Positions 47,673 to 59,133 of a DNA stretch of 64,000 nt are shown piece after piece. The translations under genes and the position numbers were made by a program. Source of the stretch: Coleophoma eucalyptorum. Its lineage: Eukaryota; Ascomycota; Leotiomycetes; Helotiales; Dermateaceae. The notes beneath the pieces are model-generated. The model was given only the letters and a program-made list of their open reading frames with translations. It had not been told where the DNA came from and made no database searches. Within the stretch, counting starts at the first letter, position 1. Each line of letters begins with the position of its first letter. The DNA is taken from NCBI GenBank assembly GCA_026120035.1, contig JALRME010000006.1:868001-932000 (forward strand), given 5' to 3'.

Positions 47673-48630
47673 CATAGCCACAATTTCGCAACATCCTAAG
47701 TCATTCTAATTTTTCGCTGTCATTTCACAATTTTCGGTTCCTATATCTTCATCTCACCTCAGGTGTCGTCGCATATGGTCTAGGTGTCAATGGCATGATG
47801 GGTTGGCATGTCGCAATTTCCCGGGAGGAGGGAAAGGGGGAGGGGGTACATGGCCTTTTAAGCGAGCTACCGAATTCGCGATTGCAGTGAGCCTGGTACA
47901 GAGTTGTCGCAGCGGAAGAGTGGGTAAGGGGAAATGTTTCTTTGTTTTAGGGTTCTACTTCATTTTCTGCTTCCCCCCCCCCCCTTCCCTCAAGCGAGCC
48001 AGGCGAGAGCCGCTGAAAGGGATGGGAAAAGTTGGTAAGATATATTTAGTTGGAACAATTCTCCGAGAGTGGGAATGCAAATGTTTTGGGTATAAGTGTG
48101 ATTAAGTGCTCGTCTGTACTGCATCCTCTTCTTGGTGGAGTTGGAGTTGGAGGTTTTTGTCTATGCCCTTTGCAAGTGCGCGTGTGCTCTCCAGAAGTCT
48201 GATATATAGTGCATTCTTCATTAGTGTGTGCGTCTTTCTTCCCAATAGAGAAATGTCTTCTTGTCTCGTAAAACTCGGATCTCGCACCGAAGGAGGAGGT
48301 ATAGGGGGGGCCTGGATATATTTTGCTTGGCGATGCCAAGACATGTGGAGTATGGACCCGTTTGGTGCATGTACTGGGAATATAAAATATACATACTAGT
48401 GACATTCTCGTTTTGCCCAGAAGTTTGGCGCTGGCATGCCATTTTTGGAGCTTTCATCAGACTTTGAATGTGAGAAGTTGGGAATCGTTAGGGAAGCTGC
48501 TATTTCTTTCATGTTGGGTTTCAAGCGTCGCGACTTTTTTAGTATCTTAACTTCGGTTTGGCATCTCTGCGTCCTGCTGCAAGCGTTTGCGTTGACGAAG
48601 TTTAGCTTCAAAATACGTTGTGCTTGTAAG

Positions 48631-48780
48631 GTTGTGCCGTTGTGGAGTAGTTGACTACCAGCCCAGTGGCTTGAAAATTATCCTCAAAGTACGTGCAAAA
48701 GTGTGCTAGGCCAGCGCCGTTGTGCCGTTGCGGAGTGCAGCAGGCTACCAGCCGAGAGTCTTGAAGATTATTCTCGATGT
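48631..48780. repeat. Two diverged direct copies of a ~60-bp sequence
   Basis: Copy 1 (48631-48690) and copy 2 (48719-48780) share GTTGTGCCGTTG, GGAGT, CTACCAGCC, CTTGAA and ATTAT in the same order, separated by 28 bp. Differences are mostly transitions. Origin unknown. Confidence 0.8.
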
Positions 48781-49286
48781 TCGCAGTGCAAGTCAGAATG
48801 TGGCATCATGAAGTTGTAATGCCCATTCAATTTTTCCCCTTCTTATTTTGGATCACATGCAATGCACTGGACAAGATCACTAAGCTTGCGATTTTTATTA
48901 GGACACTGGTATAGCTAGCTGCTACAAGTGCTTGTGAATAACTAACTTCTCTTACTTGGAGTCAACATGTAAGCATCCTCTTGAGTCTTTAGTTACATTT
49001 TAGGTGCACCATTCTACGTAATTTCTCTCCTAGAGAAGGAACTGTCATTTGCAGTGTTCTTCAACTATCTACCTATCTATTTTGCTTATTCAAACCCCCC
49101 ATCATCCAGCCTATTTCCATTCCACTATCAATCCTAAGGCGACCATCATTTATGAAATCGTAAAGTAGCCAACCAGCTCGCATTTTCCCAACACCCATCC
49201 CCAAGCACAATCACAACTAAACTCAAGAGAACCCTTCCCCTCCCCCCCAAAAAAACCAGCCCTCTTTGCCCCGAGGACGCTTCCAA

Positions 49287-50076
49287 CTAGTAATTCTCAG
49301 CCATACCGTAAAGCCCTAGAGAGTAGTCCTCTGCCTCTTTGCCATCAGAATTCTGCGACAGAACATTTGGGATTGTGACAAGATACCAAGGAGTACCGAA
49401 AGGATTCCAACCGATATACACCGGCTGAAAAGTGTCATAGCCAACATTATGGACCTGAGCCGCGATGCTATTCCCGAACGGCATTCCATTATAATGTATT
49501 CCAGCATTTGATATTGTTCCAGTCGGTCCTGTCTGATTCGGCGAAAAAGTGTTGTACAAGGGTGGCTGCGCCATTTGTTGAGGCGTTTGCATGGGGATCT
49601 GTGGCTCAGCGGCACGACGATAAGGGAATTCAAGCGAGCTGCTTCCCGCCGGGGCTTGACCAGTCACATCATCTGAACGGATGCTTAGTCAGTAATTATG
49701 TAATCAAAAATTTGGTAAGCAGCTTCTGGGTATGCTTACTCGACGATTTATGTTTCTTCTTTTGGTGCAGCCTCACTTTGTCGGGTCTTGAGTGGGCAAA
49801 GTCACATCCTTTAACATCGCATCTTGTCTTGCGCCCACCATGCTTGGTGACATGGTGTCGTTTAACATCGGCCAACCTTCCACAGGTGACATTGCATCCA
49901 CGAACTTTACAGTGGTAACGAGTTGTCATCTCTAGGACTGAAAAGTTTGATTTGAGTGGATCCGACATCGCGATGTACCTCTGTGGGTAGTAAAGGTTGT
50001 TTTGATTGCTCAATACTTCCCTTTCGGAGAAGCAGGGTATAATGCGTTGACGACCTTGTTGAAAAGAAAAGGCCAT
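49287..50076 (-). CDS. C2H2 zinc-finger protein, paralogue 1
   Basis: Putative DNA-binding protein of unknown targets. Two exons on the minus strand: 50076-49740 and 49672-49287; 240 residues from the first ATG, or 204 from a second in-frame ATG at 49968 (MSDPLKSNF). Two tandem C2H2 fingers are clear: YHCKVRGCNVTCGRLADVKRH...H and RCDVKGCDFAHSRPDKVRLHQKKKH. The intron follows the second finger in phase 1. The C-terminal half is rich in Gln, Pro, Asn and Tyr (PQIPMQTPQQMAQPPLYN) and looks like an activation-type disordered region. A paralogue with the same finger spacing and the same intron position lies at 53690-54445, with dihydroorotase between them. Confidence 0.8.
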
Positions 50077-51375
50077 AACTTTATAATATTACTAATTATA
50101 TGTATGAGGCTCTTTGTAATGGCGGACTATATGCAGGCTTGTAAGGCGGACGAGCTAGTGAGTGCTGCCATGCACTTTACCGGAAGCAGAGACCCATGGA
50201 GACCGGTTGCTGAATGCCACAACGGTATAATCCAGACTGACGATGGTCGGGAAGCCGCCAATGGCCATCACGATGACTTCTCTCTAGCCAATGGAGTTGA
50301 TAACTTCTGGTACTGAGTTTCTCGCCTTCCCATGGGCTTGTCGATCTTGTCCGCTTTTCCTTCGTTACCTGAGATCTCGACAACGAGGATAAGCTCTTTG
50401 TTCTGCCTAACCAACAAGCCGTACTTCAACCCAAAATGGCGGTAGAAAGATCATACCTTGTCATTGCCCAGCTCACCTTCCCACCCTTTGTTGGGGGCCT
50501 GTATGGGCGCAGTTGTTGCCCTTAAAATGTGTGGATGAGTGATGACAAGTTAGCCCCGATAGCACATACATACCACCCTGTCAACGACGATGATTGCGAT
50601 CATGTCAGGGCGCCATCACTTTGATGAGGGATCACGCGTCTCACTCGCCCTCTTATAGCTGCGGCTGAGTTCATCTCGATATCTCCTGTCGAAAGCAAGC
50701 GAACTGCAAGTCCAAAGTTGGGAATCGGACCTGTAAACCCTTCCAAGACTGCTTATCACTATAGGGCCCAACGGCCTTTGGATTCTTGAAGAAGTTCAAG
50801 TAAACAGTCGGCTAGAGTCCAAGCGAGCCTCATAGCGTGCCTTAAAACATTGGTAGTACTTCATTTTTATATCAAACTCAGAAAATGATCTATAAGGGAA
50901 TTTCGTTTATTGAACAAGCTTCCATCCTATAGTGTTCTATTAGTATGTAATTGTACTCTACAGCAAAGCGCTCTATCGTTGGCCTATAAACAGAGGAGTC
51001 AAGCATTAGGCTGAGAAACCTAGGAACTACCAATGATGAAATTTTTCGAGCAATCCTTGCCCGAAATACCTGCATGCTTCCGTCAGCGATAACTATCCTT
51101 GTAATAGACATCGGTGGAATCCGGAGTTTACCTTACATACGGAAATAGAAAAGACCCTGGAGGCCCAATAATGGCATTGCAACCGAGTACTTCGAGAAGT
51201 TCCTATAGGCTAACGTCTATATGCAAGCCCTGGCTAGCAGATGCCTCTTGTATGGTACAGCAGGCGGCACATATAGAGGAAAATCACGATGATAGATGCT
51301 CAATAGCTTAACCAGTATAGACATGAAAAGGCTCAAGTGATGCTGAGAAATTGTTTTTGATATTGGGAAATTCGA
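50077..51375. other. Intergenic region C2H2 paralogue 1 / dihydroorotase
   Basis: 1.3 kb without a supported gene; carries the promoter of the zinc-finger gene and the 3' region of dihydroorotase. Confidence 0.5.
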
Positions 51376-52860
51376 TCATTTACCGGCCCAGGTCAAACTG
51401 AAGACTGAAGATGTTGCTTTCGACAATCCAACCTCAATGGAACCATCGGCATTCTTTATACTGGAAGGAATTGTCTCGCCTTTTCTTTCAAGTACAATCT
51501 TCTGGAGATCATCAGGTTGCGGCAACTTGTAGAAACGTCTTCCAGCTCGGCTGAGAAACTGCTCCAAACGCTCTTGCGTAACATCTTCTTCTCCAATAAC
51601 CCCTCTTGCGATTGCCTCTTCAAAAGCTAGAAGGACGAGCTGGGTACAATAGGGCTGCGTAAATACGCCGGCAGATACCTGCTTTCCAGCCTGCTTGGCT
51701 GTCAAGGGATGGGGTGCACTATCGCTGCCGCTGATGATTGGATAAGTCAGATAGTAATGTCAATCACAGGCATTTAAAACTCACAAAAAGAATTTCGGGT
51801 CCCCGCTGGTCGCAGCCTTGATCAAAGCATCTCTGTCAGATGGTGTCTTAGGGATTGGCTTGCAGAATGCCAAAGGGTCTTCATGGCTCATATCCTCCGT
51901 CAAGTAAAGATGATGTGCCGTAATAGTTGCTATTTCATTTTGCGTATCAGCAATTCGGATCGCAACGAGGAAGCAAGAAGACATATAATCTGAATATGGA
52001 ACGAACCTGCAACCGAAGGGCCACAGCTGCGCACAGCTTCCAACGCTGCTTTCGTGGAGCAGTGCTCGAGAACGATGCGCAACTTAGGGAAGTGTTCGTG
52101 AAGATTTTTCAATGTAGGTAGAAATGCTTCTTCGAGCGTACCCTTCTCGACTGGGTAAGGGACCTCTCCGTGTAGGTTCAGCACAAGATCATGCTTTTCC
52201 ATTGCTGCAAAAATAGCATGAAAGTCATGGACTTCTTTAACGCCGGAGTCGGAATTGGTAGTGACACCTCGGAATATCAGTCAGTATTGGGAATAGAAAG
52301 AATCACCGCATTAAGGTCATACCTATGAGAGATGCATTAGAATAGGTAGATTTTTCACGGAGATTTCAGTTGACCGAGTTTTCTAGACGCTTGCATCTAG
52401 GCAGGGTAACGCTGAGCCATACCTTGAGGATATAGTTTCACACCAGCAATACCAGCGGCAGCGGCTTCGGCAATCACTTCAGGAGTAAGAGATGAATGAA
52501 GCTAGCATAATTAGATTAACTAATATTGATAAGGCCTTTAAATCCGCCTACTTACATAAAGAGACATCAGGTAATTGACCTGTGGCTCCTTAGTTTGTAA
52601 AAGTGACCGATACTCCAGAGCTTGAGCGACGGTAGTGATAGGGGGGACTAGATTAGGCTATGGCCGGGTCAGCTACATGTGGAGTAAAGCGAGATGTAAA
52701 GACAGCGGGGGAGGGGGGGTGTTACCATGACAAACACCGTATCAACACCGCCTGCCCGTATCGAAGGGGTCACCAAGTCCATCAGCTCTCCCTGCCGCAA
52801 GTGGACATGCATGTCCGCAGACGGGGGGAGTTCTAGGTGCTGGATCTCACTGAGCTTCAT
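51376..52860 (-). CDS. URA4: Dihydroorotase (third step of pyrimidine synthesis)
   Basis: Closes carbamoyl-aspartate to dihydroorotate in the cytosol. Six exons on the minus strand: 52860-52726, 52657-52556, 52501-52423, 52267-52007, 51929-51785 and 51730-51376; 358 residues, as in yeast Ura4. Metal and catalytic residues are all visible: HxH in ADMHVHLRQG, the carbamylated Lys in GVKLYPQG, His in LNLHGEVP, His in LEHCSTKAA, His in TAHHLYLTED, and the catalytic Asp in GSDSAPHPLT. Conserved NLVPPITTVAQALEYR and TNSDSGVKEVHDFHAIF appear only after splicing, which supports the introns. Intron 3 is long (155 nt) and could hold an unseen exon. Flanked on both sides by paralogous C2H2 genes on the same strand. 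Confidence 0.95.
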
Positions 52861-53689
52861 CTTTGAAGATACTGCGAAGGTCTCTCTATGTATCGAGATG
52901 TAAAAACGTTTAGACAGAAAAGGGAAGATTAGGAATGGGATACGTAGAGGGGTCTATCAATTATGTATTCCGAATTTTTACGTTTGCCCTAACCGTCGGG
53001 CCCACTTTTAGATTCTCTTTACGGTGCTTCGCTTCTACTCGGCATGCATATCCCATCTGACTAACGATACGCGAGATCCGCGCTCGCCTATAAGCTCATT
53101 CTACAATTTTCTGGCATCTAGAATATTAGGTGTTTTACACCAGAATTAGATTGGCAGGTTCTTACGCTAGCCTTTTGGCCATAATGATCCCGGTAAATTG
53201 GTACATCTTACCACCATACTATGTGTTCACGATGATTAATAGGCCTATGGAACGACATTGACTTTAATATCGCCCACGCGACCTTCCGAAAAGGTGATGA
53301 ATTTACAGTCTCCCTTTGAAAGAACTACTTCCAATCTTAAGAGCTTAAAGGTAAGCAATATTGTTATTTTCCTAGTAGTCTCGCTCGTAGAACCTGTTTT
53401 AAATCAGCACAGATATGAGGAAACATGGTGTTTGTTTTTAACAAGGGAATGTATTCAGTGCGAATAGTGCCTGGTGGTGGTAAATAGAGAGTATTATATA
53501 ATCTTTGACAAGACTCACTGGAAAGTAATAATAAGTGCGCGGTCATGAAAACAAAATACAATTAAAATGTAAATTCGTAACTTTGACACCGGAGCGCCTC
53601 CGTACATGCTATTTCCCAAACCCCAAAATTATAAGTGTGATGACTGATAATCCTCACCCTTATATCTTCGCTCTTATCACGTTACTAGC
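52861..53689. other. Intergenic region dihydroorotase / C2H2 paralogue 2
   Basis: 829 bp AT-rich region; dihydroorotase promoter and 3' region of the second zinc-finger gene. Nothing else seen. Confidence 0.5.
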
Positions 53690-54445
53690 TTATATTGCTT
53701 CCCCTTCACCTGAGTAACTCCACCAGCCCTCACCCGCATTCTCATACATCGTGGAAAAGTTTCCTTGTTGATCGTCATATCGCATGTTTTTCTCATAGTG
53801 AGTGTCAAGATGTGTCTCAAGATATCCTGCAGTGATTGGCATTGAGTGGTCCCAGAGGTTGTAGCTTGAGGTCTGATTCTGGTGGCTGAATTCAAGTGTC
53901 TGATTATCCTCAGTGCACAAATTGAAATATCGGAAGTCTTCATGCTCCGGGTTGGAAGTGTTAAGGACAATACTAAACGGAGTAGGCATTATGTTGTTTG
54001 TTGAAGCATCAAATGGCAAGGTGCTATCAAGCGTTCCGGGATCGTCGAGCTTAGGCTGCTGGGTTTGCATCACTTGGTCCGAGTATGGCACATCTTTGTC
54101 TTGGCTTGTAGCTTCTTTGGAATCAGACAATGGCGTAGGCAAGTCAAGCGAGCAACCTGATCATCTTCTGTGGTTAGCACTAAGCAATACCCTAACAAGT
54201 AGAGAATGGGAAAACAGACTTGATGCAGAATGTTTTCTTTTCACATGAGCATTCATCTTATCGAGTCTTGCAGTAGCGTATTTGCATCCTATAATGGAAC
54301 AGTTTGTCTTGGGACCATGTTGTGTAGTTTCGTGGCGCTGTGCATCAGCTGATCTACCAAAAGTGATATGACAGCCTTGGAGCGAACAACCCCAGCGACG
54401 GCCATTGGCGCTTGCTCCCTTTGGATGATTCAATGGAGTCGGCAT
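53690..54445 (-). CDS. C2H2 zinc-finger protein, paralogue 2
   Basis: Putative DNA-binding protein. Two exons on the minus strand: 54445-54220 and 54156-53690; 230 residues. Two C2H2 fingers, WGCSLQGCHITFGRSADAQRHETTQH and NCSIIGCKYATARLDKMNAHVKRKH, match paralogue 1 in spacing, and the intron sits just after the second finger in phase 1 in both. The donor (GTCTGT) is weak, but the GCTAAC branch is good and frame is kept. The C-terminal half is acidic and polar (Asn, Gln, Ser, Thr, Tyr), unlike paralogue 1 in sequence, which suggests fast divergence outside the fingers. An upstream non-coding exon or other start is possible. Confidence 0.75.
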
Positions 54446-54818
54446 CTCAGAATCTTCAGAAGGTGGATCAAGTTATGAAGATGAAAACAACCACTTATGG
54501 CTAAATCAAAGGAGCAAAATTATTTTCGAAACGCTTTCATCTCTACTGTTCTTGTACTTTTGGAAACGGGGCGTTTGTTCGACTTATTTCACTTCCTGCA
54601 GAAATTGTTGCGCCCATTGGATAAAGGGGATCTCAAGCGTAACCGGTGCACCCAATCCAAGGCATTGCTTGCCACGACAGTGGCTTGGGTGTATGTAATT
54701 AACAAAATAAGCAACATGGGATGGCTTGCCCAGGACAGATCGGATCATAGAGGCTTTTGTGATAGGCAAGGTGGTTCTCCATTAGCGGTATCTTTATATT
54801 ATACGAGAAGTAACACGC

Positions 54819-54994
54819 AATTGAATATCAATATAGAAACAAGTTTCTCTTTATTCAATTTACCTTCTTATCATATCTATATGTAGCCCAATCTCTTTCG
54901 CTACCTTACCTCCACTATAAGGATTCAAGAATTTGTATACAATATAGTAAGTTTCATATCGAGGTTTACAACACCTAAACATTCTTCAAGGAAG
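54819..54994. repeat. Diverged duplicate segment, copy A
   Basis: Begins CAATTGAATATCAATATAGAAACAAG... and ends CATTCTTCAAGGAAG. Mat ches copy B at 55789-55970 in the order of shared words (TTGAATATCAA, GAACAAGTTT or AAACAAGTTT, AGAATTT, AATATAGTA, ATTCTTCAAGGAAG). Confidence 0.65.
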
Positions 54995-55788
54995 ACCACT
55001 GTTCTCGAGGCATGCATATCGATCGGTTTGAAAACATCCGCATGCCATAGGCTGCAGTGGCTTTGCCTCTCAAAACTTAGGCGCGTTGGGTTAAGGTACG
55101 GAACAGCCGAGGGTGTGTGCAGAAAAACTCAGGGTCTTCAACCCCATGCATGATTGTCCCGATGCTCGCATAGCCGTGACGCCGCCCGGTTTGTATGTAG
55201 ACCCTCGCTGGGCATTCTGCAAAGGCCCATAATCACCCGATGCGGACTAGTGCGGCGGCCCATAACGTCATCTTGGGTGGTCGGCAAGATCAATGCGAGC
55301 GACAGGATTTTGAATGACATGAGATATAGAGTCGGGTGCTCCTCGAAGGGGCTTCGGCGACGATAAATCAGCGACCTGCCATTTGATATATCTCCCCGTG
55401 CGCCCCATCACGCGCAGCTCACAAGCCTCTGATTTGGCCTTGTGCTCTGCATGTATTGTCATCTCTAGTAGTCTTCGTAGTAGCACTTTGCTTTGGAAGC
55501 ATATAAAAAATTTTGTATTACCGCGGTCCTTCTACGTTGAAAAGTTTATTACAAAAGAACTTTCCTCTTTATTACCGGAGCCAGCTTCTCTAAATCTTGA
55601 TCAGAACTTCACTTAGGCTGCTCGAGGCTTAACACTTTCCCTTACACGCAACTATTATTTGACAATCTCTAGGGCGCCTCTTTCGTGGCCAAATCCGTCT
55701 CGAAACAGTTAGCTAGTCAGGCTTAGTATACATTCGATGGAAAACATTAAATATTTGGTGTCTTCATACTATATGTGAAATGGCACAT

Positions 55789-55970
55789 ATTTGAATATCA
55801 AAACAGGAACAAGTTTTCTTCGTTGGATTTTCTTTCATATTATACCTCCATATAACACTATATCCTTAAACCCTTGCTTCTACTATGCAATCTAGAATTT
55901 ATAACTTATATAATATAGTAGATTTCCTAACTTACTGAGTCTCATAACATCTTGATATTCTTCAAGGAAG
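55789..55970. repeat. Diverged duplicate segment, copy B
   Basis: Same orientation as copy A, about 970 bp away. Shares its ends and several internal words, with many substitutions and small indels. The unrelated flanks show that the duplicated unit is short. Confidence 0.65.
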
Positions 55971-57293
55971 TATTTTGTTTCCGGAGCTGAGAAGCCTCAT
56001 TTAAAAGGTCCGGCCAATAAGCAAATGGGAATTGTTATTGGCATTAAGATCTGTGTAACGTGGTTCGCGAGTACCACGCGTCCATATTCTTCGGCAGTGA
56101 TGCTGAGGGTGGCAGAAGTTGTTGTAGCAGCCAAGCCAGGAAAAGTGGAGTTCAGTTATGTCTGAAATATCTTGAGGATAAGAGTAATTTAGAAGGGATG
56201 GATGAGGTTGATAGTTATAGAAACTTGCTTGATGTGTGTCTTTGCGGTCCTCTATTTGGATGCCACATCCGTCACTCTTTATCGTAAAGTCACCACCAGC
56301 TGACTGAGAGTATTCAAGGGCGCAATTAGACCGCGGGAGTTGTGCCCGCATAATATTGCAGATGGACCGTAGCTAAGAAGTTATAGCAAGGCAACCGGGT
56401 GAAGCGAAAGGAGAAGGATATCTGCGAATAGTGGTCTATCTAGTATCTATGTTTGGATGAAGACCATAACCCGTGGGTGCCGGTCCAGAGCCAACGCCGC
56501 TAGTGTATAGGATCGTCCAGCTCGTTTAACAAAACAACGTTTTCATACCAAGAGTGTTTGTATGGTGATTTGATTGATAAGATTATCCAACTATCATTGT
56601 GGACAGTTTCTGTGTCCATGAAATTTTCTGCCGGGAGATTGCACTGATATTTTGTGATGAGAGTATCGAGATTGGAAGGGGTGGGTGCGCTTACCAAGTT
56701 ATAAGTTTTACTCGATGGCTGATCAGGGGCTAATGGAGTCTTTTTCCATTCGACCCTCCCCTCATTCTCGTGTAAGGTGCCAGGCAGCTGTTTATGTGGC
56801 AGTATAAACGTTTTTCAGACGAAATTTCAGTTGATTGGCTCCTTGCTTTTGGACTGCAGTATAATCGAGAGACGGAAAGGCCAGAACGTGTGTTTGTATC
56901 ACGTGGCTTGGTACAACACGCAAGTAAAGGAAAGTTTCTTGTGGCTACTAGGGCAAGCAGCTCAGAGAATGTATTGTTGGTTGTTATCTAATTATATCTG
57001 AAGATCTAGGTTATTTCTATGCGAGGGTACTTCTAGATTCTAACAGAAGCTTAGATAAATATAGCGCACAGATAAGTTAAAGGGCAGTGGAACGATAATC
57101 AGGACGCTAAGCGACCAACTATCTGAAGATTTGAAGAAAAAGTTTTCCAGCACCAGTTGCTCACACTCGCTAAAAGTAAACAAGCACCGTGCAAAGCGGC
57201 TATGCTGCTATGTTTAGGTAAAACGAAAGTCAATCACATAGATCCAAAGCTTTCCTATTCAAAAAGATATATATACTAGAGACAAAATTCTGC

Positions 57294-57298
57294 AAAAA
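57294..57298 (-). terminator. RNA polymerase III terminator (T5)
   Basis: Five T on the minus strand, about 41 nt after the tRNA-Lys 3' end; TTTTT is the usual Pol III stop signal. Confidence 0.6.
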
Positions 57299-57339
57299 GA
57301 GAGACCCTCTCAATCTAGGAATGAGAGACTCGGGGATTG

Positions 57340-57441
57340 AGCCCGAGGCGAGGCTCGAACTCGCGACCTTGAGGTGTTCTTTGAATAGCCTGGTGTAGAC
57401 TGTTTAAGAGCCACACGCTCTACCGATTGAGCTACCCGGGC
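57340..57441 (-). tRNA. tRNA-Lys (anticodon CUU) with 29-nt intron
   Basis: Minus-strand cloverleaf: acceptor GCCCGGG/CTCGGGC with one G-U pair, D arm TAGCTCAATCGGTAGAGC, anticodon loop CTCTTAA with anticodon CTT (57408-57406), T arm GCGAG-TTCGAGC-CTCGC (5 bp). An intron (57404-57376) lies one base 3' of the anticodon, the standard position. The A and B boxes (TAGCTCAATCGG, GTTCGAGCC) are intact. The anticodon stem (TGTGG/CCTCA) has one T-T mismatch, so it may be a slightly decayed copy. Confidence 0.88.
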
Positions 57442-59133
57442 GAGTTACTGGGTATTTGTTGAAGTACAATTGCATATGTGTGTATATTAGGCCATAACGG
57501 TTAGTCTGCACAAGTTTAAGAAATTTTTCTTAGGTGGGTGTGGTGTGGGAGACTGTGCAGAGTTAGGTCATCGAATAAGCGAGACAAGGTCTGCTATCCT
57601 TGGAGAGAGATCGTTAATGAAGCTAGCAATGAGTCAGTTGTTTTATAACCCATTACATATATATCGTCTCAAACTTAGATCTGTACAAATATTGGCAGTG
57701 AGAAGTGTATTTTGAAGTCTCATCTATTACAAAATTGACGCTTCTTGATTCTCATTCGGTGGAAATATCCACCTATGCAATAACCCCCCCCCCCCAGCAC
57801 TTAACCTCCAATACTTCCATCCTCAAAATTCATACCACTTCGCACATAATATAGCTTATATTCTCTGCTACTTCTCTGTTGGGAGTAGCCACTCTAATAA
57901 AAACCCATTGTAAAATACGCCGCTAGGAGGAATTTCCAGCAGGGTGAGCAACATGTTCAATTTCTGACAGCCATGCATGTTAAACTCCTACAGGAACACT
58001 GTATCACTAATATCGAGCAAATGGTCCAACCCAAAATATACGAATTATGGTAAGGAATAGTGATACATATTACACTAAATCAGATATCACTCCCAATAGC
58101 TGCACCTAATGCACAAATAGATTTATCTATATATCTTCATAGTCCCTTTCCATATTCTCTTGTGAGAAAGAGATTATAGAGGCCGTAATATTAGCTCCCA
58201 CAGAAAGTGTTACATATTTGCAGAACAGAAAAAGCCTATGAAAAGGGCACCCAAAAACGGTCAAGTTATCGATAAATCGATGGATTGTGTTATAACGCGA
58301 GGACTGAGCTGGTGCTTAATCGGAATATACTGATAAGAGATTGCCCTTTCAACCGACACAGTATTTTCAATTACCAGACAAGACCCTCTGATAGGGACTG
58401 AATCATATCTGGACCGGAATTGAGTGTGGTTGTCTCCCTATATTTCTGCTAATAAGGCAAGTATGTCCCGTCGAGTCTATTGTGTGATGGTGTATATGTG
58501 ATACTATTAACCACCCTGTGTGACACGCATTTGATGGCATCCACATCCAATACCCACGAACTATAGTTGCTATAAGCCTTATATACTCCCAATTACCAAA
58601 TCTAGTTGAGAAAATTAGAGATGACAGATAAAATCAAAGGAGCCAAGAAATGAGTTCGACACCGACTATCTCGCTGTTTCAGTACGACTCGAATTCCCTC
58701 CCTTTTCAACACTGAGCATATAGTATTGTGGCACCCAAGCCAGAAACAGCAGTTCGATGAAGTATAATTAGATCTGAAACTCCTGAATTCTAAAAGGCCG
58801 ATGTATTTCAGAATAATCCCAACTATGTACATAGTAATGTATTAAGTCTGCAGACCATGTAACTTGATGTGCAGACTTTAAACATGGTAGAAATCAAAGT
58901 GACATATTTACAGCTAGCCTAAGCAAAACTACAGTTTTGGAATGAATATCACATTTGAAAGGATTGCAGTTCTTATTGGTTGCTTATGGGCTCTCAGAGA
59001 AACTGTAGAAGGGTCATCGCGTGAGGTGATGCGCTTGTGCGCTAGTCGGTGGCGCTAAATTTCAGCCTCGAAATACCTTATTCAAGATCCCAGGTCCCCC
59101 AGACGCGAAACAACCTCAAGCAACCCCCTCAAG
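57442..59133. other. 1.7-kb AT-rich intergenic region
   Basis: No gene supported. Contains a C11 run (57784-57794); the right end is the CWC2 promoter. Confidence 0.55.

Larger units (their letters stand above)
46949..49286. other. 2.3-kb intergenic region with repeats
   Basis: No gene supported. Contains a 12-bp tandem repeat (47625-47672), a 12-C run (47973-47984), a G7 run (near 48304) and two diverged copies of a 60-bp sequence (48631-48780). Confidence 0.55.
54446..57293. other. 2.8-kb AT-rich region with segmental duplicate
   Basis: No gene firmly supported. Holds two diverged copies of a ~175-bp AT-rich sequence (54819-54994 and 55789-55970) and a minus-strand frame of about 105 codons ending at 56500 (contains RVEWKKTPLAPDQPSSKTYNL) with no recognised domain. 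Confidence 0.5.

Noticed and set aside
47439..47699. Plus-strand frame with DPTP/DPTL repeats
   Set aside because: The repeat is a DNA-level 12-bp tandem; the rest of the frame is unremarkable and has no promoter or splice support.
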